DNA of 64,000 nt, from assembly GCA_963728965.1 (NCBI GenBank), contig CAVSMH010000014.1:5656-69655 (forward strand), read 5' to 3'. The notes beneath the pieces were generated by a model. The model was not told the DNA's origin and made no database searches. It saw nothing but the letters and a program-made list of their open reading frames with translations. Below are positions 1-8,155 of the stretch, piece by piece. A program made the translations under genes and the position numbers. How positions within the stretch are numbered: the first letter of the stretch is position 1; every line of letters starts with the position of its first letter. Origin of the DNA: DASQZT01 sp963728965. Lineage in GTDB: Bacteria > Acidobacteriota > Terriglobia > Bryobacterales > Bryobacteraceae.

Positions 1-950
1 CAACGTGGGCGACCCTTCACGACGGTCCAGCCGGCGATCCCATACTTTTTTGCGAGATCAGAGGCCCAATGTGCCAACAGGTAGGCGATAAATTGCCGCG
101 CTTCGAACTCGCTCATCGGATTCGGCGGCACATCCGAATACCTCTTCGAGTGGCGCGCATAGACGCCGGAAATCTCAGGGTCATTGGCCGCTCGGGTAAA
201 GCGCTCGCACGCATTTGTGGGCACGCCTAGCTTTTGTATCCCGTCGAGGCCGATTGTCTGCTCCACGACCTCGTACGCTTTAAACAGAGCAAAAAACGGT
301 TCGGTTCGGCGGCCGAAGTACAGGAGCGCTTCAGAAAACGCCGCATCAACGCGTGCGAGCCGGTAGATTGGCCCAACGGTGGGGCCGCCAGATTCTACGT
401 AGTGCTGTGCGTCCTCGTAGGCATCTTGAGGCACAATCTCCACGTCATCCCAAACCAGTTGAAACGCCCCACCGTTATCTCGGGTGCCAGTAATCCCACG
501 CATCGTGAGTTCCCGGAAGCCTGCAAATTGCATTCGAAGCATCCCGTTCAGCATCGGGAGGAATCGTTCAGCCATGTTGACGGCGACACCGAATTCCATT
601 CGCGGGCGTAGTTGCTCCCAATCGACTTGCGCCACATCTCCGGACGATGAACTCTTCAGTTCTGGATCTTGAACGGCTTTCAGAAGCAATGGGATATCCA
701 GAGGGTGCTTGGATTTCACATCCAACAACCAATTGCTTCCGTGAGTCTCCTCTTTCGGTATGGCTCCAGGCGCCGCCAAGACGCGAACCGTCGTACCTGG
801 AGGGTTCGCCGCTTTCGGATGGACACCGCTCGTGGCCGACTCCGTTTTCCCGAATACGTTGAGGCGTTCCGCCCTTGGCGTGATGTAGCAGCAATTCTTG
901 TACTTCTTTCCACTGCCGCACGGGCACCGTTTATTACGAGGGACCTTCAC
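1..950 (-). CDS. SEC-C motif protein (partial, runs off left edge)
   Basis: A minus-strand frame opens with GTG at 950 and stays open to base 1, giving at least 316 codons with the C-terminus missing. Residues 8-19 read CPCGSGKKYKNC followed by Cys, the classical zinc-binding SEC-C motif found at the end of SecA and in many stand-alone proteins; here it sits at the N-terminus. The rest has no fold I can name. A stop lies four codons upstream, so GTG is the only reasonable start, with GGGGGGA just before it. It begins 9 bases after the stop of the small ribbon-helix-helix gene, so the two probably form one leftward transcript. Function unknown. Confidence 0.75.
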   Translation of the reverse strand, partial: MKVPRNKRCPCGSGKKYKNCCYITPRAERLNVFGKTESATSGVHPKAANPPGTTVRVLAAPGAIPKEETHGSNWLLDVKSKHPLDIPLLLKAVQDPELKSSSSGDVAQVDWEQLRPRMEFGVAVNMAERFLPMLNGMLRMQFAGFRELTMRGITGTRDNGGAFQLVWDDVEIVPQDAYEDAQHYVESGGPTVGPIYRLARVDAAFSEALLYFGRRTEPFFALFKAYEVVEQTIGLDGIQKLGVPTNACERFTRAANDPEISGVYARHSKRYSDVPPNPMSEFEARQFIAYLLAHWASDLAKKYGIAGWTVVKGRPR

Positions 951-959
951 AAATCCCCC

Positions 960-1121
960 CTAACCGCGGTCAACCGTCGGTTTTTGGCTCAATGCCCAAT
1001 CCAGTAACCACTTTATCGCGGCGGCGCGCGACTCAAAGCGGTGCTTGAAGCGAAAGTCATCAATGCGCTTCAGGAACTCCGGCTCAATGACGAAACTTAA
1101 GAACGGCTTCTCAGATCCCAT
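960..1121 (-). CDS. Small ribbon-helix-helix-like DNA-binding protein (53 aa)
   Basis: ATG at 1121 opens a 53-codon frame ending in TAG at 960-962. The pattern is a short polar N-terminus, a beta-strand-like LSFVIEPEFLKRID, then a basic helix and a second hydrophobic helix (AAAIKWLLDWAL). This fits CopG/Arc-type ribbon-helix-helix regulators, which bind repeated operators as dimers; the assignment is by pattern only. It lies directly beside a divergent promoter with repeated ATTATAACCG boxes, as expected for an autoregulator. A TATAAT box on the minus strand (1135-1140) lies so near the start that the transcript would be almost leaderless. It may control both the SEC-C gene and the rightward operon. 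Confidence 0.6.
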   Translation of the reverse strand: MGSEKPFLSFVIEPEFLKRIDDFRFKHRFESRAAAIKWLLDWALSQKPTVDRG

Positions 1122-1133
1122 ATACCTGAAAAC

Positions 1134-1197
1134 CATTATAACCGCGATAATTTATGTTGACACTATCGGTATAACGGCATTATAACCGTTATAGGAG
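1134..1197 (+). promoter_or_regulatory. Divergent promoter with repeated operator boxes
   Basis: Rightward: TTGACA at 1157-1162, 18-base spacer, TATAAC at 1181-1186, then AGGAG at 1193-1197 before the GTG at 1206. Leftward: TATAAT on the minus strand at 1135-1140. The 11-mer CATTATAACCG occurs at 1134-1144 and 1178-1188, so each copy covers one of the two -10 boxes. An inverted pair ATAACGG (1171-1177) / CCGTTAT (1186-1192) surrounds the rightward -10. A regulator bound here would switch both directions; the adjacent ribbon-helix-helix protein is the likely ligand. Confidence 0.7.
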
Positions 1198-1205
1198 ATA
1201 ACGAA

Positions 1206-1694
1206 GTGGTTCTACAGGAACTTTCGAAGACGGAGATTGCGAGCCTGATAACCGGCGCCAAGGCCGCCAGTGCCATAGTCGCCAGAATCGCCGAGGAACA
1301 CCCGGACGACATGCCAAAAGACGAAATCCGCCAATGGGAAATCGCCGCGCTCTACCACCAGGAGGCGGTAGTTGACACGTTGGCTTTATCGTTTAAACGT
1401 CGGCTGTCTGCCGGAGCTTCGATTCAACCAGGCCCGTATTTCCTTGAACCCGATAACGAAACGGTGGAAGAAATCGAAGAACGTCTCCCTGATGGTCCGG
1501 GAGGGTTCAACTGTAATGGGTTTAATGATGTCGGATGGAATGATCCGGACGAAATCGAGACTAAACCCGAGGTCAAGGCACAGAAGGCAGCAAAGCGGCC
1601 TAGAGCCAAGACATCGAAGCGCGGGGGCCGCCAGCAGGCGAAGGGCAACGCGGCAAGACGGATCAAGGCACACGCGCCGGAGGCTCGCCAATGA
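1206..1694 (+). CDS. Hypothetical phage protein, basic C-terminus
   Basis: This 162-residue protein begins with GTG, 8 bases after a clear AGGAG and just downstream of the regulated promoter. The N-terminal 80 residues look helical. The middle is acidic (rich in E and D around residues 85-125) and the last 40 residues are very basic (K, R, A, Q), as in proteins that contact nucleic acid. I do not recognise the family. It overlaps the HNH gene by four bases (ATGA), so the two are translationally coupled and probably act in the same early or regulatory operon. Confidence 0.6.
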   Translation: MVLQELSKTEIASLITGAKAASAIVARIAEEHPDDMPKDEIRQWEIAALYHQEAVVDTLALSFKRRLSAGASIQPGPYFLEPDNETVEEIEERLPDGPGGFNCNGFNDVGWNDPDEIETKPEVKAQKAAKRPRAKTSKRGGRQQAKGNAARRIKAHAPEARQ

Positions 1695-2194
1695 GCCAAA
1701 CATGGGATGAACAGCGCGCGAATCAAGGGCCAATCCTGGAATACGTCGCTCGGGAGGCTCGCGCGCCTTCAACGCTGGCTGCGCCAGTTCGCGAGAAACG
1801 GATGAGCCGGCGAACGTGGCGGCGCCTCACGAACCAGGTGATTGACGAGCAGGGCGGCCAGTGTCTCATCTGCGGGAAGCGGGCCGCCCTGACGTGTCAC
1901 CACGTAATGTCCCGGCGCGACGGAGGGGCGGACGTTCGCGAGAATCTGATTGGACTATGCGCCTCGGACCATACGGCGCTCCACCTGGTTGACCGGGATT
2001 TGCCGCTCGTGTCTCGGCTTCTCATTGCGGTAATGGTGGTGTTCGGGCCGTCCCCCGCGGTGTGCCGCTTCCTGCGGTTGGTGTTTCCCGTACTGGTTCG
2101 CCGCGGGGTGGGCTTCCATCCCGCCGAACTGACACGGCTACGGCCGCGGCGGACGGCAACCGCGCCAGAAATAGCGCAAGGAGAGGCCGCGTGA
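1691..2194 (+). CDS. HNH endonuclease
   Basis: This 167-residue protein carries a zinc-HNH core at about residues 56-100: CLICG, then CHHV, an R-DGG-D stretch, ENL, and LCASDHTALH. The two CxxC-type pairs hold structural zinc and the histidines form the metal-dependent nuclease site typical of the HNH family. The segment before it (about 38-55) is basic. The C-terminal 60 residues are hydrophobic then basic and match nothing I know. Phage HNH proteins commonly act in DNA packaging next to terminase or as homing nucleases; no terminase is visible here, so the role is open. It overlaps both neighbours (ATGA and TGATG). Confidence 0.8.
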   Translation: MSQTWDEQRANQGPILEYVAREARAPSTLAAPVREKRMSRRTWRRLTNQVIDEQGGQCLICGKRAALTCHHVMSRRDGGADVRENLIGLCASDHTALHLVDRDLPLVSRLLIAVMVVFGPSPAVCRFLRLVFPVLVRRGVGFHPAELTRLRPRRTATAPEIAQGEAA

Positions 2195-2637
2195 TGCGCA
2201 AGCCGGCGAGCGGCGGTGCTCGAATGGTCGATGGTCCGCGTTTGACGGTCCGGGAAATGAAGCGGCGCGATTGGCGGTTGCTTGCTGATGCCCTTCCCGA
2301 GATGGAGCAATGCGACCAGCTCCAGCAAAACCTAAAGTGGTTGGCGTGGGGTAACGGTTGGCTCACAAAGGACGGGCGCAATTACGGCGAGTACCTCAGG
2401 CGGGTTTGGCGCGGGCTTGCGTGCGGACCGCGCCGGGTCGGGCCGTTCCGCGTCGAGCGGTCCGGCCGGTGGGGGATTATCTTTGCCGTTGACCTGATGT
2501 ACGCCGTACAACGCAAGACCAGGCGTCGGCGACGCACAGTCAACGCGCGATGGCTCGATGCATACGAGATGCCGATACGCCACAGGCGCCCGGTGGAGGA
2601 TGGCGCGATAAGCCCGGCGTTCTTGACCGCCGTATAA
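2194..2637 (+). CDS. Hypothetical phage protein
   Basis: A 147-residue protein. I chose ATG 2194 because it overlaps the HNH stop (TGATG) and has AGGAG 9-13 bases upstream; an in-frame extension to 2062 would run through the HNH gene. It is rich in arginine and tryptophan, with a basic cluster KTRRRRRTVNARW near residue 115. No domain recognised. It ends the first rightward operon, followed closely by a strong terminator. Confidence 0.6.
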   Translation: MRKPASGGARMVDGPRLTVREMKRRDWRLLADALPEMEQCDQLQQNLKWLAWGNGWLTKDGRNYGEYLRRVWRGLACGPRRVGPFRVERSGRWGIIFAVDLMYAVQRKTRRRRRTVNARWLDAYEMPIRHRRPVEDGAISPAFLTAV

Positions 2638-2660
2638 ACGAGCGACTCACGGGACATACG

Positions 2661-2711
2661 AAGCGCTCCAGGATCGGGAGACGGAATCCGGTCCTGGGGC
2701 GCTTTGCTTTT
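2661..2711 (+). terminator. Rho-independent terminator of the HNH operon
   Basis: A near-perfect stem pairs AAGCGCTCCAGGA (2661-2673) with TCCTGGGGCGCTT (2691-2703), followed by TGCTTTTA. It sits 24 bases after the stop at 2637. Confidence 0.8.
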
Positions 2712-2817
2712 ATGGGGTGGGCGGCGTTCCGGGGCGCGTGGCGGCGATGTGGCTCGCGTGGGACGGGTAGGCATCGGCTAAGCTGTACGGAGCGTACTGA
2801 GGGGATCTTTGCGCCGT

Positions 2818-3711
2818 CTATGGCCGGCGAGACGCAAGACGGACATTCGCCTCGGAGATGGGAACGGGCTTCCGGTTTCGTGGATCGGTTGCGCCAATCA
2901 GTTTCCATCGGTAGGGCGGCGGCTGCCCGACTTTGGCATCCGGTACGAACAGGAACCGCACATGCTCTTTCCTGTAGGTGATCCAGCGCGACGGAATAAC
3001 CGGCCGCGGCACGTCGTATGCCGTTGAATCGTCCGCATCCGGCCGGCCGAACTTCGCGACAATCGAGCCGTAATCGTCTGAGGGCGGCGCCGGCTGCTCG
3101 GCAGTGCTGGCAACGGCACTGCTCGCCTGTGTAGTGGTGGGTTTAGGAGTCTTGGTATCCAGAGAGTAAAAGACTCCGGCGAGGATCAGGGCGGCTACAA
3201 TGGCGATGAGCAGGTTTCTCGCACCGAATCCCGTTTTACGCGAGTCTCCGGGCGGCTCGATTGCGCCGAAGTTTGGAGCCTCAACCGCGGGGGGCGCCGC
3301 GGGAGGATCTTCCGGCCGCGGCGCCGATTCCTCCGGTGCTTGCGCCTCAGGGAAGGTGTACCCGCAGAATCGGCACTTGCGGGCTTCAACGCGGATATCC
3401 TCGGCACAATCCGGGCATTTCTTTGTCGCCGAGGCGGTGGGCTGAGCTGGAGCCTCTGCGGGTTGCGCTCCCAATTCCGCCTGGCACTTGGGACACCTGC
3501 TCGCATCACCGCGGATTGTACTACGGCAGTGTGGGCATTCGGTCGTAGATCCCGCGGCGAAAGACAACGCCAACCCGAGCGGCCCAAGCAGGACGCCCAA
3601 GCCGAACCATAAGCAACCATTCGCGCCGCGGCTCTGCGCGATGAAGGTCGCGGCGATGCCGCATACGACCCACAGCAAAAGTGCTATTTCCATGATGTAG
3701 CCGGGGGTCAT
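2818..3711 (-). CDS. Double zinc-ribbon membrane protein
   Basis: 297 residues. Two hydrophobic segments (about 7-25 and 32-54) precede a first zinc ribbon (CPHC at 59 with CPKC at 73). A second ribbon (CPDC near 98 with CRFCGY near 112) resembles the UPF0547/zinc-ribbon type. A proline/alanine linker leads to a further transmembrane helix at about 167-186 and a C-terminal soluble domain of about 110 residues. The layout suggests a membrane-bound sensor or adaptor. No enzyme motif is visible. It stands alone on the minus strand, facing the HNH operon terminator, and could be cargo rather than a phage core gene. Start may be M1 or M7. Confidence 0.65.
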   Translation of the reverse strand: MTPGYIMEIALLLWVVCGIAATFIAQSRGANGCLWFGLGVLLGPLGLALSFAAGSTTECPHCRSTIRGDASRCPKCQAELGAQPAEAPAQPTASATKKCPDCAEDIRVEARKCRFCGYTFPEAQAPEESAPRPEDPPAAPPAVEAPNFGAIEPPGDSRKTGFGARNLLIAIVAALILAGVFYSLDTKTPKPTTTQASSAVASTAEQPAPPSDDYGSIVAKFGRPDADDSTAYDVPRPVIPSRWITYRKEHVRFLFVPDAKVGQPPPYRWKLIGATDPRNRKPVPISEANVRLASRRP

Positions 3712-3860
3712 TTTAGCTCTATTCAGGACTGAAAATCCGAAAGTGCGTCACGGAACTTATTTCTTTATTTGCGCTGGTATTTCAGCACCTTACGCGGAAA
3801 GTGTCTGAGTAAGTGCGAAAACAACGGATAGCGTGAGGTTAAGGAGGCTTGCAAAAGGAA

Positions 3861-4049
3861 ATGGCTTTTATGACGGTTGACGAGTTTGCTCTCAAATTCA
3901 AAATGAAAAAACAAACGGTCCGTGCATGTGCAAAGTCCGGAAAGATTCCCGGCGCGCGGCGAATCGGCGGCCGATGGTACTTCCACGAAGAGGCGATCTT
4001 GAAGTATTTCGAGAGCGCCGCGGGGCCACAAGACGAGGGCGGGCAGTAG
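3861..4049 (+). CDS. Excisionase-type helix-turn-helix protein
   Basis: 62 residues with the pattern of the small winged-helix HTH_17/excisionase family: 'MTVDEFALKFKMKKQTVRAC' then a basic stretch and the typical R-RIGGRWYFHEEAI wing. Such proteins bind DNA as recombination directionality factors or regulators. ATG 3861 is chosen with AGGAGG at 3842-3847 upstream; ATG 3870 with AAAGGA is a fair alternative, and TTG 3849 is too close to the ribosome site. It directly precedes the replication protein, which suggests an early-gene regulator. Confidence 0.7.
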   Translation: MAFMTVDEFALKFKMKKQTVRACAKSGKIPGARRIGGRWYFHEEAILKYFESAAGPQDEGGQ

Positions 4050-4059
4050 TGAACGGGAT

Positions 4060-4974
4060 ATGGCTAAAGAAAGAGCGCCACACATGCCTTGGTACGGGCG
4101 AGAGTTCTACTCAGACGAAAACGTCCTCGTGTTGAGCTTGGAGCAGGAAGGATCTTATTTCCGGTTGCTCTGGAACTGCTGGCAGGAGGGTTCTCTACCG
4201 GCTGACACAGCCAAACTGGCGGCCATCTGCAAAAACACGCCCGTTCGGAGATTCGAGGGGGAAATTTGGCCAGCGCTACGCAACTTGTTTGTGGTCCACG
4301 ATGATGGCCGGCTGATACACCCGAAAGTGGAAGCGCTTCGCACAGCGAAGGAACAGCTACGCGCTAAGTGGTGCGAGGGTGCGCGGTTAGCGAATGGAAA
4401 ACGGTGGGGCAGAGATCGGGTAGAGATCAGAGGGCGATCAGACGGCGATCTCACGGAGATCCCTGCCGAATACCGAATACCGAATACCGATTACCAAGAA
4501 CTAAAACCATGTGCATCTGACGATGCACGGGTGCCGGATTCACTGCCTCCGATTGACGATCCGCCGTTCGGGACCATCGAGCCGGCCGCCCTGTTCCCTT
4601 CTCAGGGACGGACGCGTCCGGCGAGGGCGGACGGGCTCACGCTTGAACAGGAAACGTGGTTCGGTGTGTGGTGGCCGGCATACTGGCTCCACAAGGCAAA
4701 GAAGGTGGCGCGCCGCGCGTTCGCGAAGCACGTCAAGACCGCGGCGCGGTTCGAACAGGTGATGGCGGCCACACGCAGCCAAGCACCCGAGATGCTCACG
4801 CGCGAGCCGCAACATCGGCCACATGGGGCTACCTGGCTGAACGGGGAGCGGTGGGCCGATGAAGCCGCGGCGCCGGTGCAGTGTTCTGACGAGGCGAAGC
4901 GGGATTTCATGAGCAATTCGATTGACCGGGCGCTAGCAATTATCGACCAGAAGGGTAAGGGGGAGCGCAAATGA
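4060..4974 (+). CDS. DUF1376-type phage replication (O-like) protein
   Basis: 304 residues. The N-terminal 100 residues show the DUF1376 pattern: MPWYGREFYSDENVL, an aromatic 'EGSYFRLLWNCWQEGSLP', and LAAICK, typical of the winged-helix origin-binding half of phage replication initiators. A low-complexity linker follows. The C-terminal part (WWPAYWLHKAKKVARRAF ... TWLNGERWADE) resembles the ending of phage replisome organisers and helicase loaders. The function as replication initiator is inferred from this layout. The linker codes through a heptamer CCGAATA repeated three times near 4464-4490. It overlaps the next gene by four bases. Confidence 0.75.
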   Translation: MAKERAPHMPWYGREFYSDENVLVLSLEQEGSYFRLLWNCWQEGSLPADTAKLAAICKNTPVRRFEGEIWPALRNLFVVHDDGRLIHPKVEALRTAKEQLRAKWCEGARLANGKRWGRDRVEIRGRSDGDLTEIPAEYRIPNTDYQELKPCASDDARVPDSLPPIDDPPFGTIEPAALFPSQGRTRPARADGLTLEQETWFGVWWPAYWLHKAKKVARRAFAKHVKTAARFEQVMAATRSQAPEMLTREPQHRPHGATWLNGERWADEAAAPVQCSDEAKRDFMSNSIDRALAIIDQKGKGERK

Positions 4975-5483
4975 TTTCACAACAGAAGACTTCGGAAGTG
5001 TTGGGACGCCTTGCGTTGCTTAAGCGGTTTCCGGGAAACCCGAACGCGCTGGCGGCTCTTGGGGAGATGTTCGGTGAGCTATGCCGAAACGACCATGAGG
5101 CAAGTCTGCTAGTGGACGCACTTCTGAAGCAATACTCTGAGTGGCCGGGGCCGGGCGCGGTACGCCAGATTCACAACGAGCGAATCATTCCGCGGCGGCT
5201 TCCGGAAGACCGGCCAGACGATTGCGGGCTCTGCCGCAGTGGGCTTCGCGAGTCGTTCGAGATATTCGAGCGACAACCCGGTGGCGGATCAACGAGGCGT
5301 CTACTCGTCTCGGACACGGCTAGTGCGTTCGCGACAGAGCAAGAGTTGTATAAACAGTACGGGGATTCAACTGCCGTCAAGTTCTACGGGTGCGTGACAC
5401 CGTGCACCTGTCCACTTGGCAGGACGCGTCGGGACGAAATGCGGCGACGGGAGGCGGAAAAAGGCAATGGCAAGGGCCAATAG
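4971..5483 (+). CDS. Hypothetical phage protein with Cys pairs
   Basis: 170 residues, starting in an ATGA overlap with the replication protein. The first 60 residues are helical. CGLC near residue 84 and CVTPCTC near 145 could bind one zinc. No family recognised; position directly after the replication protein suggests a replication helper. Its last 17 bases overlap the sigma-like gene. Confidence 0.6.
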   Translation: MISQQKTSEVLGRLALLKRFPGNPNALAALGEMFGELCRNDHEASLLVDALLKQYSEWPGPGAVRQIHNERIIPRRLPEDRPDDCGLCRSGLRESFEIFERQPGGGSTRRLLVSDTASAFATEQELYKQYGDSTAVKFYGCVTPCTCPLGRTRRDEMRRREAEKGNGKGQ

Positions 5484-6216
5484 CCGGCGCGCTCCGGCCG
5501 GCCATCCCGCCGTGTGCACGCAACCATCGCGCGACGAACTGATTCTCCGCTTTTTACCGATGGCTCAACGAATCGCGGCTCGGGAGTTCCATCGGGAGCG
5601 GCGCCGCGGCGCCCGGTTCCTTTCGCTTGGCGACATTGAACAGGAGTTGACCTGCACTCTCATTGCGCTAATCGACGGGTACCGGCCTGAGCGGTCCGAC
5701 AGTTTGGAGGCGTATCTCGCGCAACACCTCAAGTGGCGGGCGCCGCGAGCTACCGGGCGCTCACGGACGCTCCGCGATTCATGCGACCCGTTCATCGGAG
5801 AGGGCGGACATGAGGTAATCTCGGCGGTGGATTTGCCGCCGAGCCTCGGCACGGAGTGCTCAGCGCGCGGCCGGCGGACAGGAGTAGACGGAACCTCGAC
5901 CACAATCCCGCTTCACAGGCCAATGTACGAGCCGAAGCCTGTAGACGTGGAGCAGCGGCTATGGGCCGCTCTCGATCCAGCCGAGCGCCAGATTCTTGAC
6001 CTCTATTTGCGCCGCGCGGGGGACGCAGAGGCGGCGGCAAGCGAAGCGGCGGATTCGCTTGCGCCGTTCGAGACGCGCGAACTCGACCGTCCCATAGTGA
6101 CAAAGATTCCCAGTCAGGCGGAAATTGCTGGCGAACTTGGCATCGATCAATCGACCGTGAGTCGCGCCCTGAAAAAAATTCAGGGGCTCGTGCATAATTT
6201 GGCATCTTCCGTGTGA
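5467..6216 (+). CDS. Sigma-70-like regulator with C-terminal HTH
   Basis: 249 residues from ATG 5467, which overlaps the previous stop; an in-frame extension to 5416 would lie wholly in that gene. An N-terminal helical part with LPMAQRIAAREF, LGDIEQELTCTL and AYLAQHLKWR resembles sigma region 2. The C-terminus SQAEIAGELGIDQSTVSRAL is a convincing helix-turn-helix of the sigma region 4/LuxR type. Between them lies a long variable linker. It probably directs transcription of later phage genes. DNA binding is well supported; true sigma activity is an inference. Confidence 0.65.
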   Translation: MARANSRRAPAGHPAVCTQPSRDELILRFLPMAQRIAAREFHRERRRGARFLSLGDIEQELTCTLIALIDGYRPERSDSLEAYLAQHLKWRAPRATGRSRTLRDSCDPFIGEGGHEVISAVDLPPSLGTECSARGRRTGVDGTSTTIPLHRPMYEPKPVDVEQRLWAALDPAERQILDLYLRRAGDAEAAASEAADSLAPFETRELDRPIVTKIPSQAEIAGELGIDQSTVSRALKKIQGLVHNLASSV

Positions 6217-6484
6217 TTCAACAAGTAGAGAGGGACTACGCAGAGAGTGACCGGGCGGCCGTAGCTCCAGTTGCTTTTCCTCTCTCAGGGTATTCTTTCG
6301 TCCTCGCAACCGCCCGCGGCCTGCGGTTGCGTCCCTGGCACGCTATCGACCTGCTAGTGTGCTGAGGGGTTCGGTGGGTCGCTACTCCTGCGGTTAGGGC
6401 GGGTAGCCTGATTCCGGGTTTCGGCCCGGTCTTGGGCTATCCGCTCGCTCCGTAAATCTTTATCAATCGAGGCTTAAATTCCAG
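6217..6484. other. Non-coding phage stretch with two hairpins
   Basis: No convincing gene. Two hairpins are visible: GCAACCGC (6306-6313) / GCGGTTGC (6323-6330), and CCGGG (6414-6418) / CCCGG (6425-6429). Neither is followed by a T run, so they are not classical terminators. The stretch could be a small RNA, a leader for the next gene, or the scar of a deletion. Confidence 0.4.
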
Positions 6485-6760
6485 ATGGGGCGAATCCGCG
6501 GAAAAATGGTGCCTATTCTCCGCGCCGAAGTCGAGAACATCTTGATGGTTCCGAATCAATCCGCGTTGTCTGACCGGTCCGTGGCCGCGCGTGTCGGAAC
6601 TTCGCACAATTTTGTGCGTGCGCAGCGGCGGCGACTGGAGGCGGTCCGGATCATTCCCTGCACCGATGTTCGTATTTGTCGTAATGGGCGCAAGCTCGAT
6701 ATCTCCCGGTTTGGCCACCGGCCGGAGGCCGCGTCGGAGAAATCACAAAATTCCAATTGA
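6485..6760 (+). CDS. Small HTH protein (ParB/Rep-like HTH)
   Basis: 91 residues. Residues about 29-52 (LSDRSVAARVGTSHNFVRAQ followed by RRRLE) match the helix-turn-helix of ParB-like and phage regulatory proteins, where S-R-IA-GVSH-TV-R-LE is typical. The following RICRNGRK resembles the R-GRDGK tail of the same group. No ParB nuclease or dimer domain is present, so it is a minimal regulator or a fragment. Weak ribosome site. Confidence 0.55.
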   Translation: MGRIRGKMVPILRAEVENILMVPNQSALSDRSVAARVGTSHNFVRAQRRRLEAVRIIPCTDVRICRNGRKLDISRFGHRPEAASEKSQNSN

Positions 6761-6776
6761 TGAAAGGGGACGCTTT

Positions 6777-6956
6777 ATGCATCGGGCGGTACTGTACGCG
6801 TCTACGCGAAATGCCGAGGAACTACAACTGAACGTTAAACGGATCGGCGAGTTACGCCGGGAGCGCCGGAGCGCTACTCCCGGCCGCGCCGCGGTTGTTG
6901 ACACCGAAATCCGGCGTTTAAACGAGGTGTGCGACAGACTCATTGATCGGGATTAA
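6777..6956 (+). CDS. Small hypothetical phage protein (59 aa)
   Basis: ATG 6777 follows AAGGGGA by about 7 bases, which decides the start over an in-frame extension to 6591 inside the previous gene. The 59 residues are mostly helical and charged (a possible single coiled coil, residues 12-57). No family recognised. Confidence 0.5.
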   Translation: MHRAVLYASTRNAEELQLNVKRIGELRRERRSATPGRAAVVDTEIRRLNEVCDRLIDRD

Positions 6957-6959
6957 TCG

Positions 6960-7175
6960 GTGATTGTTCCGCACGTCAAAACGCTCTCGCTGTCGAAGTA
7001 TGGCGGGTGCCGTCTCTCCGATGTTCCGGAGGAAGATTTGCGTTGGATGGCACGCTTGAGGGGTTGCGGTGAGAACCTCTGTGCTGCCATTGGGACCGAG
7101 CTGCGGGCGCGCGGACGCGCCGCGGCCGGTGGTGGCCGGCGATACGCACGGCCGAGCAAGCCGAGCGGGAGGTAG
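6960..7175 (+). CDS. Small DUF3820-like phage protein
   Basis: 71 residues from GTG 6960, three bases after the previous stop. The motif KYGGCRLSDVPEEDLRWM followed by a helix ending IGTELRARG resembles the DUF3820 pattern (GKYKG-L-DVP-YL-W ... EL-R) common in phages and virulence-associated small proteins. The match is by pattern. Function unknown. Confidence 0.5.
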   Translation: MIVPHVKTLSLSKYGGCRLSDVPEEDLRWMARLRGCGENLCAAIGTELRARGRAAAGGGRRYARPSKPSGR

Positions 7176-7213
7176 TTCCCAACGGGCAACTTGCCCACAA
7201 GAAGGAACAGACG

Positions 7214-8155
7214 ATGAAGTTTACAAAAGACAAGCAAAGTGCGGCGCCGCCTACGACCGAAGAGAAAACGGCGGATGTCGAGCGGTTGCGCGGAGAACTG
7301 GCGGCCTGTGAGCGGGTGATTGCCACCTTCCAGCCGGAGGAGTGCGCACTACTGGGGCGCGTGGACAACCTTCGGCAAGGTCAGGACACGCTGGCACGCC
7401 GGCTTAACGAGGCGCAGGTGTGCGACAGGCCGACTCGCGATATAGCCCTGCGCCTCAGAGCGGCGACCGAAGAACTTCCGAGGCTTCAGAATCGGCTCGA
7501 CGAGATAACTCCGCAACTGAACGCGGCGAAAGAACGGGCAGGCGAAATTAACACTGCTCTCCAGGCCGCAATGCGCGGGAATGTCGAGCGAGCACTCCGC
7601 ATGGCGGCCCCCGGTTGCCAGTCGCGGGAGGCATGTGCTAGCGCGGTCGGAAAACTCGCGGAACTGCAAATTAAACTGCAATCCGCAGAGAGCGAGGTGG
7701 AACGCATCCGCGAATCTGCGGTACAGCGTTCCGAATGCGAGGGCAAAGCCCTGGCGCTTCTGAAGACCGGGAGTATACCGCCACGAGACGAATCGCCGAG
7801 GGTGTCCGAGGCAATGCGGACGGCCACAGAAAACGTGGAGGTGGTCAAAAAAGCCGTACAGCTTCAGAAATCAATTCTCGACCAACTGTCCGCCGATTAT
7901 GCCAATGAGTTGACTGCGGCACTCTCGGCGGAACGTACGTCCTTGGTTCAGCGAATTGCGAAGGGGCTCACCGAAGCCACTAGCGCAACGCTGGAAGCCG
8001 CGATGCTTCGGGATGCGTTTTCGCGGGAGATCCCCATGCGGAGCCTGCCCCCATTCACTTTCCATGGCATCCAGGCACAGTATCCGGAGCAAGGGCAAAA
8101 CGACCCGTTTTCTGTGTGGTTAACGCAAATGCGGAGGGACGGACACGAGGTTTAG
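7214..8155 (+). CDS. Coiled-coil phage protein
   Basis: 313 residues, almost entirely predicted helix with heptad-like leucine spacing from about 18 to 270, so an elongated coiled coil. Position just before the tape-measure gene suggests a structural or assembly role, but I recognise no family. ATG 7214 is preceded by AAGGAACAG. A strong terminator separates it from the tape-measure gene. Confidence 0.6.
   Translation: MKFTKDKQSAAPPTTEEKTADVERLRGELAACERVIATFQPEECALLGRVDNLRQGQDTLARRLNEAQVCDRPTRDIALRLRAATEELPRLQNRLDEITPQLNAAKERAGEINTALQAAMRGNVERALRMAAPGCQSREACASAVGKLAELQIKLQSAESEVERIRESAVQRSECEGKALALLKTGSIPPRDESPRVSEAMRTATENVEVVKKAVQLQKSILDQLSADYANELTAALSAERTSLVQRIAKGLTEATSATLEAAMLRDAFSREIPMRSLPPFTFHGIQAQYPEQGQNDPFSVWLTQMRRDGHEV

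Noticed and set aside
568..927. Minus-strand ATG frame in the SEC-C region
   Set aside because: It is out of frame with the SEC-C motif and reads as arginine-rich nonsense.
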